A stretch of DNA of 64,000 nt from JAWXCM01 sp034408745. Lineage in GTDB: Bacteria; Acidobacteriota; Terriglobia; Bryobacterales; Bryobacteraceae. The stretch covers positions 1 to 64,000 of the forward strand of contig JAWXCM010000113.1 in assembly GCA_034408745.1 (NCBI GenBank), in the 5' to 3' direction. Position numbers and translations under genes: made by a program. This document shows positions 16,971-25,040 of the stretch, piece after piece; position 1 is the first letter of the stretch; each line of letters opens with the position of its first letter. A model generated the notes under the pieces. It saw nothing but the letters and a program-made list of their open reading frames with translations, did not search any database and was not told the DNA's origin.

Positions 16971-17462
16971 ATGGCAAACACACTGAGTCAGATTACCTCG
17001 CAGCTGGCGAACATTCTTCGCGGGGAGCACGGCTTCAGCCAGACCGTCGCCGACTTGCAGGTGGACAAACCTGTTTCGCCCGCGGAAGGTGCCGGAATTG
17101 TGGAACTGTATGCGGCCGCGGACCTGGCAGAAAAAGCAGGCGCCGTGAAATACCCCGTCCTGCATGTTTACTGCGACCGGATCCAGAACACTCTCAACGA
17201 GAAGTTCCGCACTTTCTCCGGAAAGGCGGACCTGAATATCGAGATTCGTGTCTCGCACGACCATCTCGATCAACTGCAGGTGCAGCTTCGCGACTACGTG
17301 CAGGCGGTGACCACGGTGCTGGAGAGAAACCGAGGCGCGTGGGACTCCACAACGTGGTACGCAGGCACGTACGAAGTGACATTCAGCCCTGTTCGGCGCG
17401 GCGGACGCAATTATCTGCAAACCGCGCGAGTGCGGCTTGAAGTGAACATCCAGGTCGACTAA
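16971..17462 (+). CDS. Putative tail completion/neck protein
   Basis: A 163-residue protein starting MANTLSQITSQLANILRGEHGF, one nucleotide after the preceding stop and 14 nt before the tail tube gene. Its ending (TWYAGTYEVTFSPVRRGGRNYLQTARVRLEVNIQVD) is a beta-rich domain of the type seen in tail terminator or neck proteins. No cofactor or catalytic motif is visible. Role assigned from order (connector, this gene, tail tube). Confidence 0.55.
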   Translation: MANTLSQITSQLANILRGEHGFSQTVADLQVDKPVSPAEGAGIVELYAAADLAEKAGAVKYPVLHVYCDRIQNTLNEKFRTFSGKADLNIEIRVSHDHLDQLQVQLRDYVQAVTTVLERNRGAWDSTTWYAGTYEVTFSPVRRGGRNYLQTARVRLEVNIQVD

Positions 17463-17476
17463 ACGAAGGAACATTT

Positions 17477-18643
17477 ATGGCATACATTGCAAGTAATGAA
17501 AACCGGCTTTACACCGGACTGGAGAGCGCACCCGGCGTTGTTCCGGCGATCGAGGCGGGCAATCGTTTTCCTGCCGTCAAGCTGTCCGTGCGGCAGAAAC
17601 TGGAGGTCCCGGTCCGGAAGGACAAGACGGGCACCCGGTCGTTCGCCGGCACCCCGCCCGGGTACCGCCGGCAGACGAGCTACCAGCTCACAACGTACCT
17701 GACGTCCTGGCTGCAGCAGAACAGTCAACCCGGCTATGGCCCATTGTTTCAGGCCGCGCTCGGCGGCTCGGCGCAGATTTGGGGCGGTGGGTCAGTTACG
17801 TCCGCTTCGGGGACGACTGTGACGTTCGCAGGTGAACACGGACTGAATCCTGGGCAGGCTGTAGCCATGGGCGGGGAGATTCGCTTTGTGACGTCCGTAT
17901 CCAGTCCACAGGCGATTGAAGTAAACGCGCCTTTCAGCGTCAGTGCCGCGGCGGGAGGCACGGCGGTGCCAACAATCACATGGCGCGCGGCCAAGTCGCT
18001 CGGCACGGTGAGCCTGTTTGACTACTGGTCGCCAACTGCCGCGATGCAGCGGATTGTATCGGGAGCCGCGGTGGACGAGTTCAAGATTTCGATCAACTCC
18101 GACTTTCATGAGTTCGAATTTCGCGGTCCCGCGCGGGACGTGATCGATGGAGCGTCGTTTACGGCAGACCAGGGTGCGATGAATGCGTTTCCCGACGAGC
18201 CCGCGCAGCAAGCGTGGGATGCCGCTATCGTGCCTGGCCATCTGGGTCAGGTCTGGATTGGATCAGTAGCAGAGCGTTTCTACACGCTGACTTCCGCCGA
18301 GATTCGTGTTGGCAACGACATTGATTCGCGGTCACGGGAATTTGGGTTTGAGGGGACACGTGCCGTCAGCGCTGGTCAGCGACGTGTTGCAGTCGACTTC
18401 GATCTGTATGCCGGCGACGACGAAAGCACTAAGGGCCTTTACGCGGCAGCGCGGCAAAGATCGCCGCTGCAGGTGATGTTTCAGCTGGGCGAGCGGACAC
18501 AGCAACTGTTTGGCGTGTTTCTGAAGAGCGTTGTTCCTGAACTCCCGGAGTACGACGATTCCGATAACCGGCTCTCGTGGAAGTTCCGCGACTGCCGGGC
18601 TCAGGGTAGCGGTGATGACGAAATCATCATTGCGTTTGCGTGA
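17477..18643 (+). CDS. Putative phage major tail (tube) protein with an inserted beta domain
   Basis: A 388-residue protein. The N-terminus (ENRLYTGLESAPGVVPAIEAGNRFPAVKLS...) and the later ...FEGTRAVSAGQRRVAVDFDLYAGDDESTKGLYAAARQRSPLQVMFQLGE... resemble tail-tube proteins of long-tailed phages. A Gly/Ser/Thr-rich insertion at about residues 97-160 looks like an extra surface domain. A GAAGGA ribosome site precedes the ATG. The next gene is the tail assembly chaperone, which is the canonical neighbour. Confidence 0.68.
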   Translation: MAYIASNENRLYTGLESAPGVVPAIEAGNRFPAVKLSVRQKLEVPVRKDKTGTRSFAGTPPGYRRQTSYQLTTYLTSWLQQNSQPGYGPLFQAALGGSAQIWGGGSVTSASGTTVTFAGEHGLNPGQAVAMGGEIRFVTSVSSPQAIEVNAPFSVSAAAGGTAVPTITWRAAKSLGTVSLFDYWSPTAAMQRIVSGAAVDEFKISINSDFHEFEFRGPARDVIDGASFTADQGAMNAFPDEPAQQAWDAAIVPGHLGQVWIGSVAERFYTLTSAEIRVGNDIDSRSREFGFEGTRAVSAGQRRVAVDFDLYAGDDESTKGLYAAARQRSPLQVMFQLGERTQQLFGVFLKSVVPELPEYDDSDNRLSWKFRDCRAQGSGDDEIIIAFA

Positions 18644-18650
18644 GGCAGGC

Positions 18651-19016
18651 ATGAACCACGAAAGTCTTCGAGTGGTGGAGTCGACGGTGTGTGCGGGGGT
18701 GCGTTACAGCATCGCCCGCATTTCCTTTGGCCGGCGGCTGGAGCTCACGCGCCGAGTGCGTGAGCTCGGGCAACGGATCGCGTTCGATGAAGCGGGAGAA
18801 AGCACGGACGGCAAGCTGGCGGCTGCGATCGCGCGCGGCGAAATTGACCGGCTTTACGTGGAATGGGGATTGAACTCCATCGACGGGTTGCAGATCGATG
18901 GCGCTCCCGCAGGGGCCGCCGAACTGGTCGAGCGCGGCCCGGAACATTTATGCCGCGAAATTGTGGCCGAAATTCGAAAGGAATGCGGCCTTAGCGAGGA
19001 AGAAAGAAAAAACTAA
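18651..19016 (+). CDS. Tail assembly chaperone, short (gpG-like) product
   Basis: A 121-residue protein starting MNHESLRVVESTVCAGVRYSIARISFG and ending in ...EEERKN. It lies between tail tube and tape measure, where siphophages encode the G chaperone. The last two codons (AAA AAC) and the preceding base form A_AAA_AAC at 19007-19013, directly followed by TAA. Ribosomes that do not slip end here. The short form would be the abundant product, the slipped form (next entry) the minor one. The ATG at 18651 is preceded by GAGGCAGGC. Confidence 0.7.
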   Translation: MNHESLRVVESTVCAGVRYSIARISFGRRLELTRRVRELGQRIAFDEAGESTDGKLAAAIARGEIDRLYVEWGLNSIDGLQIDGAPAGAAELVERGPEHLCREIVAEIRKECGLSEEERKN

Positions 19017-19354
19017 CCGTCGCCTTCCACTTCCAATATGCCCGCCAGGCCGCATGGAGGTGCGACGCATGCAGACAACAAGGTCTGGAAACGAAACGCA
19101 GGTGCGGGTGGATTCCCGAGGCCGCGCGCGGGCCTGAGCGGCTTGTGTGGGCGCGGGGCCAGTTGCGGGTGACTCAGTGTCCGGTAGCGCTAGTGACGCC
19201 ACAGAGCATGGCATTTCTGGAGCTCTGGGCGGTTTCACGCGCATTTGGATTTGGCAATATCGAATCCATTCCGGCACGAGTTATTGACGCATTCTGGGTT
19301 CTTGAAAACGAATCGGCAATGGAGAGAGGGCATGACGAGAGACGAATGGAATGA
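18651..19354 (+). CDS. Tail assembly chaperone, -1 frameshift (gpGT-like) product
   Basis: Slipping by -1 at A_AAA_AAC (19007-19013) continues in a frame that stays open for 113 more codons, 19013-19351, with stop TGA at 19352-19354, giving a 234-residue fusion. The extension begins LTVAFHFQYARQAAWRCDACR and contains several cysteines (CDAC, RRCGWI, TQCP), possibly a zinc site, then a compact helical end. It has no good start codon of its own near its beginning and overlaps the tape-measure start by 23 nt, exactly as T domains do in lambda-like phages. A 12-pair stem with one bulge can form from 19018 to 19067, four nucleotides after the heptamer. The call is from sequence; frameshift efficiency is unknown. 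Confidence 0.72.
19007..19067 (+). promoter_or_regulatory. Programmed -1 ribosomal frameshift signal
   Basis: The slippery heptamer A_AAA_AAC (19007-19013) is in the correct phase for the upstream gene and is followed immediately by its TAA stop. The downstream stem pairs CGTCGC (19018-19023) with GCGACG (19062-19067) and continues CTTCCA (19024-19029) with TGGAGG (19055-19060; one G-U, T19061 bulged). Together these are the usual parts of a -1 frameshift element. Confidence 0.72.
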
Positions 19355-19973
19355 AATGGCGGCCGCACTCGCGGAATCGTGGAAGGGCAGCAGCGATCCG
19401 CTTCGGCGAGACGCCAACTGGGGAGTGGAGCGGCCAGCAATGGAAACGGTGGAATCGTCGGTTCGCCGGGTAGCGGATACCCAGGCAGCGGCGCAGGCGA
19501 GGGTCGCGGAGAACGAAAGGCCCGTGTCGAGCGCAGGCAACGGGAACCCTCAGCCCAGGGACAGCGGTTCGACGGCCATGGAGGTACTCAAGGTCGCAGG
19601 CATGGTGACTGGAGTTGGTCCTGTCATCACGGGCCTTGTCAAACTATTCGGCGGCGGGTCCAATGACAAGACGGACGTGCCAACGCCGGTACGTTATGAG
19701 CTGCCACAGGCGGTCCATCTGGATGCCGGCCTGATGGCCGGGCGATCCGTTGCCCCGGTGAGCTATGCGCAGAACAACCTGGTTCGTGCCGACGTTGCGT
19801 CGCAGTCCGCAGAGACAGCGCGTACTACGGCGACCGCATTGCCGGCGATTCAAATTCAGGTCAATGCGATGGACAGCCGGTCATTTATGGATCACAGCGA
19901 TGAGATCGCCCAGGCCGTCCGCACGGCGATGCTGCGGTCGCACGCGATTAATGACGTTATTTCGGAGGTCTAG
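19332..19973 (+). CDS. Putative short tail tape measure protein
   Basis: A 213-residue protein after the chaperone pair. It has a polar, Ala/Gln-rich helical N-terminal half, a hydrophobic helix near residues 84-106 (MEVLKVAGMVTGVGPVITGLV), and a C-terminus VNAMDSRSFMDHSDEIAQAVRTAMLRSHAINDV like those of tape measure proteins. Tape measures of siphophages usually exceed 600 residues; that of the Rhodobacter gene transfer agent is also only about 220. The frame extends back to 19245, but the ATG at 19332 has a GAGAGAGGG ribosome site. If it is the ruler, the tail would be very short. Confidence 0.62.
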   Translation: MTRDEWNEMAAALAESWKGSSDPLRRDANWGVERPAMETVESSVRRVADTQAAAQARVAENERPVSSAGNGNPQPRDSGSTAMEVLKVAGMVTGVGPVITGLVKLFGGGSNDKTDVPTPVRYELPQAVHLDAGLMAGRSVAPVSYAQNNLVRADVASQSAETARTTATALPAIQIQVNAMDSRSFMDHSDEIAQAVRTAMLRSHAINDVISEV

Positions 19974-19975
19974 TC

Positions 19976-20332
19976 ATGGCTGATTTTCCACTTTTACGCA
20001 CTGGAGCGGTGACACAGTATCCATCCACGGCTTCCGTCCGGCAGGATACGCATGTGTTGCGTTTTGTCGACGGAAGCGAGCAGCGCTGGCCTCAGGCTGG
20101 AACGACGCAGCGCTCATGGACGCTCAACCTCGCACGCGTTACCGAAGAGGAACTGGCGGCCGTTGAAGAGTTCTTTGCCGCCCAGCAGGGACGGTTCGGC
20201 GCCTTCGCGTTCCGCGATCCGTTTGACGGCGTGGTTTACGAAAACTGCAGTTTCGATGCCGATTCGCTGCGTTGCCACCTGTTCGATGAAGAATCGGCGC
20301 AGTCGAGTTTAATTATCCGGACAAACCCATGA
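19976..20332 (+). CDS. DUF2460-type distal tail protein
   Basis: A 118-residue protein. FVDGSEQRW, then EEELAAVEEFFAAQQGRFGAFAFRDP, is the DUF2460 pattern, known from the distal tail protein of the Rhodobacter gene transfer agent (gene 12) and from siphophages. It starts 2 nt after the tape measure stop. Its stop overlaps the start of the next gene (ATGATT at 20329), whose product is a paralogue with the same W-x-L ... FF ... GR ... F-x-DP spacing. Together they would form rings joining the tube to the hub. Confidence 0.75.
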   Translation: MADFPLLRTGAVTQYPSTASVRQDTHVLRFVDGSEQRWPQAGTTQRSWTLNLARVTEEELAAVEEFFAAQQGRFGAFAFRDPFDGVVYENCSFDADSLRCHLFDEESAQSSLIIRTNP

Positions 20333-21108
20333 TTATTTGTTTCCCCCAACTTGCGACGGGGACGTCAGGCCAGTTCCCGATCACAAGAACGCCCAGCCGG
20401 AGGACCATCGTCAACCGGCTCGGTGATGGCCGAGAGATTCGGCTGGCCGACCCTGATGCGTCAACCGTTCAGTGGGACCTTCAGTATCGAGGTCTCAGCG
20501 ACTCCGAGCGCGTGTCGCTGGTGTCGTTTTTCGAGGAAATGCGAGGCAGGCTGCGGACTTTCCTCTTTCTTGATCCATGCGGGAACTTGCTGGCGCACAG
20601 TGAGGACCTCACGCGTCCGGTCTGGAGCTTAGGCGGAATGATCCGCGTGGAGGCACAGGAAGGGTACACGCGGCTGGTCAACACGGCGCAAACGGCGCAG
20701 GGCGCAGCACAGGAAGTGGAGGCGCCGGGCTGGTATCGCTACTGCGGAAGCGGTGTATTTCGCTGTTCGGAAAACACGGCGATCCAACTGACCCTGGGGA
20801 CCGCAGACGGCGCGATTGCGTCCTCGCACAAGGTGTCTGCCGAGTGGACCGAGGCATCGTGCTCCGGGAGCATTGACGGCTCGGCGGAGGCTGTGACATT
20901 CGGCATTGAGATGCCCGCAGGCATCGCTTTGGACATCCGGGGCCTACAGCTTGAAGCTCAGCCTGGGCGGTCGGGGTACCACCGCACTACGGGCTCGACC
21001 GGCTGCTATCCGGAGACCCGTTTCGATCAGGACGAGCTGGTGTTTCAGGCGGACGGCATTGAGAATCATTCAACATCCATACGGCTGGTGAGCCGGGCGA
21101 GGCTGTGA
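20329..21108 (+). CDS. Distal tail protein paralogue with inserted jelly-roll-like domain
   Basis: A 259-residue protein. Residues 30-83 (LGDGREIRLAD...VQWDLQYRGLSDSERVSLVSFFEEMRGRLRTFLFLDP) repeat the DUF2460-like pattern of the preceding gene. Between this and the last strand is an insertion at about 86-230. It opens with NLLAHSEDLTRPVW and closes with LQLEAQPGRSGYHRTTGSTG, the signature of the carbohydrate-binding/jelly-roll modules common in phage tails. The insertion is a candidate receptor-binding element. It overlaps its neighbour upstream by 4 nt and ends 1 nt before the hub gene. Confidence 0.65.
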   Translation: MIICFPQLATGTSGQFPITRTPSRRTIVNRLGDGREIRLADPDASTVQWDLQYRGLSDSERVSLVSFFEEMRGRLRTFLFLDPCGNLLAHSEDLTRPVWSLGGMIRVEAQEGYTRLVNTAQTAQGAAQEVEAPGWYRYCGSGVFRCSENTAIQLTLGTADGAIASSHKVSAEWTEASCSGSIDGSAEAVTFGIEMPAGIALDIRGLQLEAQPGRSGYHRTTGSTGCYPETRFDQDELVFQADGIENHSTSIRLVSRARL

Positions 21109-21109
21109 A

Positions 21110-24100
21110 ATGCAGACTGTTCAGGAATTGAAAACGCAAGCTGTGGTTGAGACTCCGCTGCTGCTGCTGGAATGCACACTGCCTTCGGGCGCTGTCGAGC
21201 GCTGGAGCACACACCGCATAACCGTCTCCGGCCACGTATTCGAGGCGCGTGTGTTGAAGCATAACCTGCTGGAGTTCTCGACGTCCGCACAGGACTCGAT
21301 TGACGCGATCACTCGCGTCGCTGTGACCCTGGCCAACGCGGACTCGCACTACTCGCAACTCCACCGGACGACGGGCCTGAAAGGCGCCGTGTTGCACGTG
21401 TCGTTTGTTTTCGCCGATCTGGCCCTGGGAGCCGTGAAATCGGAAGCCATGACACTCTTCCGCGGAATTTGCGAACCGCCGGAGGAAATTACAGAGGAAA
21501 CCATACGTCTTTCTTTCACAAGCCGTATGAGTTTGCAGCGGATTTTGCTGCCGGAAGTTCGCATTCAGCGGCGGTGCCCGTGGGCTTTCCCGTCGACGGC
21601 GGCGCAACGCCAGGAGGCGATCGACGGAGGAACGCGGGGGGAGTACTCGCCCTTTACGCGTTGCGGATACTCCGCGGGACTTGCGGACGGGCTGGGCAAT
21701 CCCGGTCCTGCGGGAGCTTTCAGCTCCTGCGAGTATACCCGGGCCAGTTGTAGCGAACGGGGCATGTTTAGCACAGACTCGAACGGGAATGTCACGCGGC
21801 GTTTTGGCGGAGTGGAGTTTGTCCCCTCCACGATTACTGTGCGTTCCTATGGAGAAAAGGGGTCTCACCTGACCTCTGGCATCGAGAATGAGTCGAGGTA
21901 TAACGACTTTGTTCCGCTGGTCTACGGAACGGCATGGTATCGGCCGCCAGTGGTTTTCGCACGAAACGACGGGAATCTGACGCACACAGAAGTGCTGCTG
22001 GGCATGGGCCCTGTCTCGGGCGTCCTTAAGGTCCTCGCGAACGGCATCGAGTTGCCGGCTGGCAACAACGCTCCGAACGCCACGGCAACGGGGTGGTACA
22101 ACCTGGCATCGTCGGGGTGGCGCAATGGTGAGTTCAACCTGGATTTCAAGAACGCGTCGGGCGAACCGGCGGGAGATCCGTACGGCAGCATGGCGGTGCT
22201 GTCCGTTGTGGTACCGAACCGCATCAGCGACGGAGGTTCCCTTCCCCGAATTGATGTGCTGCTGAACGGTCTGATGCTCCCCGTGTACAACGACGGCGGC
22301 GAGTTCGTCTCGCGTTCGTTCACCAGGAACCCGGCGTGGGTGTTGCTGGATCTGTTGCGTCGAAGCGGCTGGACGGAAGCCGACATGGACCTGGCAAGCT
22401 TCGGACGGGTGGCTGCATACTGCGATGAGCCGATCGATACGACAGACCTTAACGGGGCGGCTCGGCAGGTTCCTCGGTTCCAGTGCAATCTTGTTGTGCG
22501 GCAGCGACGGAGCGCGGCGGATGTGGTGCGCGGAGTCCGGAATTGCGCCGGCCTGTATCTGACGTACGGGCCGGGCGGTCTACTCCAGCTGCATGCTGAG
22601 AGCGACATCGCGATCCAGCATTCCGGGAAGCCAGAGGGTTCGAACAGCATCGAGTCTTTGAACGGCGGCTGGCCCGCCTACGAGTTTGGTGACGGATCGT
22701 CTCCGTTTTCCGACATTCTGCGGCGTGGCAACGGTGAGCCCGCGGTTCGATTCTGGTGCCGGGGCTCGGCTGACTCGCCGAATCGCTTTTCTGTGGAATT
22801 CCAGGATGAATTCAATGAATTCCAGCAGGACAGCCTTTCGCTGGTCGACATGGACGACGCGGTGGGAGGCGGTCACGAGGTCAGCGCTGCCCTTCCCGCG
22901 CTTGGAGTGCCGAACTTCAACCAGGCGGCGCGCATACTGCGGCTCGCGCTGGACCGGTCGATTCGCGGGAATTTCTATGTCGAATTCGAGGCGGGTTTAC
23001 GTGCAATCGGGCTGAAACCCGGCGACTTAATTACGCTTTCTTACGCCAAAGAAGGACTGGAACGGGAAATGTTCCGGATTCTGAAGATTCGTCCGAGGCT
23101 GAACTACAGCAGCGCCGTAATCACTGCGCAGCTTCACCGCGACGAATGGTATGCGGGTCAAGCGGGACTGACAGGCGGTGGCAGGCAGCCGACCGTTGAG
23201 ATCGGCGTTCCGCATCCACTTGTGGGTGTGCTGCTGGACAGTAACGGCGATTCGCAGTTCGGCGTGACGGAGTCGTATCTGGAGCGCTCCGACGGTACGT
23301 GGAATGTTGACCTGTCGGTGGCCTTCTCACCGCCGGCGCGGCCCGGAACAACGCTCAGCTCGGTGCCGCTTGTGAATCTGGCGCCAGCCATCGAGACCAC
23401 GGGGGGCACGCTGGCCGGCGGACGGAGCTACTACTACGCCGTCAGTTCGGTGGCAGAAGACGGGTCTGAGAGCCCGCTGTCTTTCGTGGTTCGCGCGGCG
23501 GTAGCGGCGGGCACGGATGCCAACCGAGTGACTTTGCGGCAACTCAGCTTTGCCGCCGGAACATCGACTTTCCGCGTGTATCGGGGGATGACTCCAGCCC
23601 GGTTGCTCCGAATCGCCACGGACTGCGCTGTTGGCGACACCTTCGTCGATAATGGCGCCCAGGCAACTGCAGCCGCCGCACCGGACGGCAACTATCATCA
23701 CGCCAACTTCTACTGGCGTATGGAACTGCTGCCTGAAACTCCGGTCGGTCTGCATTCGGCCAACACTGTTGGGAAGGCAGGGCTTGGCCTGCTGCCGAAC
23801 GAGCATCGGGGCAAAATTGTTCGGATCCACGATGGCAAGGGACGGGGGCAGGAACGCTCGATCGCCAGCAACGACGAGACGACGTTGACTTGTGCGGCGC
23901 CGTGGACCGTCGAGCCGGATGCCACCAGCACGTTCCTGATCGCAGATTCCGGCTGGAGTTTCGGTGCGATGTCGGAAGGGAGTCCGGTGAGCTTCGCGGT
24001 TCCTAACAGGCAGAAAGCCGTGATTCAGATCTCGGGCCGATCCGCCAATGTGTCGGACCGGGAGTGCGCCTACGAGTTGTCACCACTGACTCGCCACACC

Positions 24101-25024
24101 ATCGGTGGAGCTGCGCTGGATCTTGACGTTCCGGACGCGCCGATCTTCGGACTCACGGCCGCGGGACGGGGATGCATTGAAGTCGCCGGCATCGGGTTCG
24201 AGGACCTGGTGAACACACGGTCGATAACGGCAGGCACGCTGATGCTTCACTGCTGGGATGAACTGGCCGGTACCTCGTCGATACGGCTGGCGAACGACAT
24301 AGCGGTCGACGAGGAGTCGCTGATACTCGCTGCCCCAGCGGGGGTCGAACCCGGAGTGCTGGTGCTGATCGGCACTGAGGTTCTGGTGGCCCGCACCATC
24401 TCTTCCAACGGGCTGACTTACACGCTGGAACGGGGAGCGTTCGGGACTACGGCCTCGGGCCATACGACGTCTGAGCCGGCGTACCACCTGACGCGGCGGG
24501 TGTCGGTGCTGCCGCTGGTGAAGGGTCTGTTCGGTTCGCCGGCCAGCGGCAGTTACTCGCATTCGATTGAGATGCCAAACCAGCGGGTTGTCGCCGCGGA
24601 GCTGTTCGTTACGAACGGGAAGGGCAACAGCCAGGTAGCAGCGCTGGCTTACAGCAACACGGTCGATCACGGGCTGCGAACGCTGTCTGGTGGGCAGTTC
24701 ACGATGCAGGTTTCTGGTGAACTGGCGGTTCAGTCGAACGCTGTGCCGCCCTGCAGCATTGATCGGGCACGGGCTGTGCGCGACGTCTACGCCAGCGTCA
24801 CGGACGCTCCCGACGGAGCAAGTATCGTGCTTCAGGTGACGGCAAATGGCGAGCCATGGTGCTCGCTGACTATTGTTTCGGGCCAGACGTTGTCGACGGC
24901 GGTAAGCGGGCTTGATTTGCCGCCTCTGCTGTCGGGAACAATTCTGGGGCTCGATGTTATTTCCACTGGACTGGCCGGAAGTGGGAGGCCAGGCTCGGGT
25001 TTGACCGTGACGATACGCGTCTGA
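21110..25024 (+). CDS. Large tail hub protein with putative iron-sulfur cysteine motif
   Basis: A 1304-residue protein, the last of the module. The N-terminal 220 residues resemble the lambda gpL / GTA hub (DUF2163-like) domain; C156, C185, C207 and C214 (RRCPWAFP, TRCGYSAG, SSCEYT, ASCSER) are spaced like the four cysteines that hold an iron-sulfur cluster in those hubs. The middle (about 230-720) is a beta-rich hub/baseplate body. Residues about 760-830 (GRSYYYAVSSVAEDGSESP...FRVYRG) look like a fibronectin III-like domain, and the remainder is Gly/Ser-rich repetitive beta structure probably exposed at the tail tip. No peptidase or lysozyme motif was seen. The stop lies within a small hairpin, and the next gene begins 16 nt later. 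Confidence 0.7.
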   Translation: MQTVQELKTQAVVETPLLLLECTLPSGAVERWSTHRITVSGHVFEARVLKHNLLEFSTSAQDSIDAITRVAVTLANADSHYSQLHRTTGLKGAVLHVSFVFADLALGAVKSEAMTLFRGICEPPEEITEETIRLSFTSRMSLQRILLPEVRIQRRCPWAFPSTAAQRQEAIDGGTRGEYSPFTRCGYSAGLADGLGNPGPAGAFSSCEYTRASCSERGMFSTDSNGNVTRRFGGVEFVPSTITVRSYGEKGSHLTSGIENESRYNDFVPLVYGTAWYRPPVVFARNDGNLTHTEVLLGMGPVSGVLKVLANGIELPAGNNAPNATATGWYNLASSGWRNGEFNLDFKNASGEPAGDPYGSMAVLSVVVPNRISDGGSLPRIDVLLNGLMLPVYNDGGEFVSRSFTRNPAWVLLDLLRRSGWTEADMDLASFGRVAAYCDEPIDTTDLNGAARQVPRFQCNLVVRQRRSAADVVRGVRNCAGLYLTYGPGGLLQLHAESDIAIQHSGKPEGSNSIESLNGGWPAYEFGDGSSPFSDILRRGNGEPAVRFWCRGSADSPNRFSVEFQDEFNEFQQDSLSLVDMDDAVGGGHEVSAALPALGVPNFNQAARILRLALDRSIRGNFYVEFEAGLRAIGLKPGDLITLSYAKEGLEREMFRILKIRPRLNYSSAVITAQLHRDEWYAGQAGLTGGGRQPTVEIGVPHPLVGVLLDSNGDSQFGVTESYLERSDGTWNVDLSVAFSPPARPGTTLSSVPLVNLAPAIETTGGTLAGGRSYYYAVSSVAEDGSESPLSFVVRAAVAAGTDANRVTLRQLSFAAGTSTFRVYRGMTPARLLRIATDCAVGDTFVDNGAQATAAAAPDGNYHHANFYWRMELLPETPVGLHSANTVGKAGLGLLPNEHRGKIVRIHDGKGRGQERSIASNDETTLTCAAPWTVEPDATSTFLIADSGWSFGAMSEGSPVSFAVPNRQKAVIQISGRSANVSDRECAYELSPLTRHTIGGAALDLDVPDAPIFGLTAAGRGCIEVAGIGFEDLVNTRSITAGTLMLHCWDELAGTSSIRLANDIAVDEESLILAAPAGVEPGVLVLIGTEVLVARTISSNGLTYTLERGAFGTTASGHTTSEPAYHLTRRVSVLPLVKGLFGSPASGSYSHSIEMPNQRVVAAELFVTNGKGNSQVAALAYSNTVDHGLRTLSGGQFTMQVSGELAVQSNAVPPCSIDRARAVRDVYASVTDAPDGASIVLQVTANGEPWCSLTIVSGQTLSTAVSGLDLPPLLSGTILGLDVISTGLAGSGRPGSGLTVTIRV

Positions 25025-25040
25025 ATGCTATATTCAGGCC

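Larger units (their letters stand above)
11211..25024 (+). mobile_element. Phage head-tail module, candidate gene transfer agent-like island
   Basis: Thirteen genes (the frameshifted chaperone counted once), all on one strand, run in canonical siphophage order from packaging through head to tail tip in 13.8 kb with almost no gaps. There is no integrase, excisionase, repressor, replication, lysis gene or flanking repeat that I can find, and base composition and codon style match the surrounding chromosome. Catalytic residues are kept. This is the content expected for a gene transfer agent or a domesticated remnant, not a complete prophage. A tailocin is unlikely because terminase, portal and coat genes are present. 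Confidence 0.65.

Noticed and set aside
11211..25024. Full prophage or tailocin
   Set aside because: No integrase, repressor, replication, lysis gene or att repeats for a prophage; terminase, portal and coat genes exclude a tailocin.
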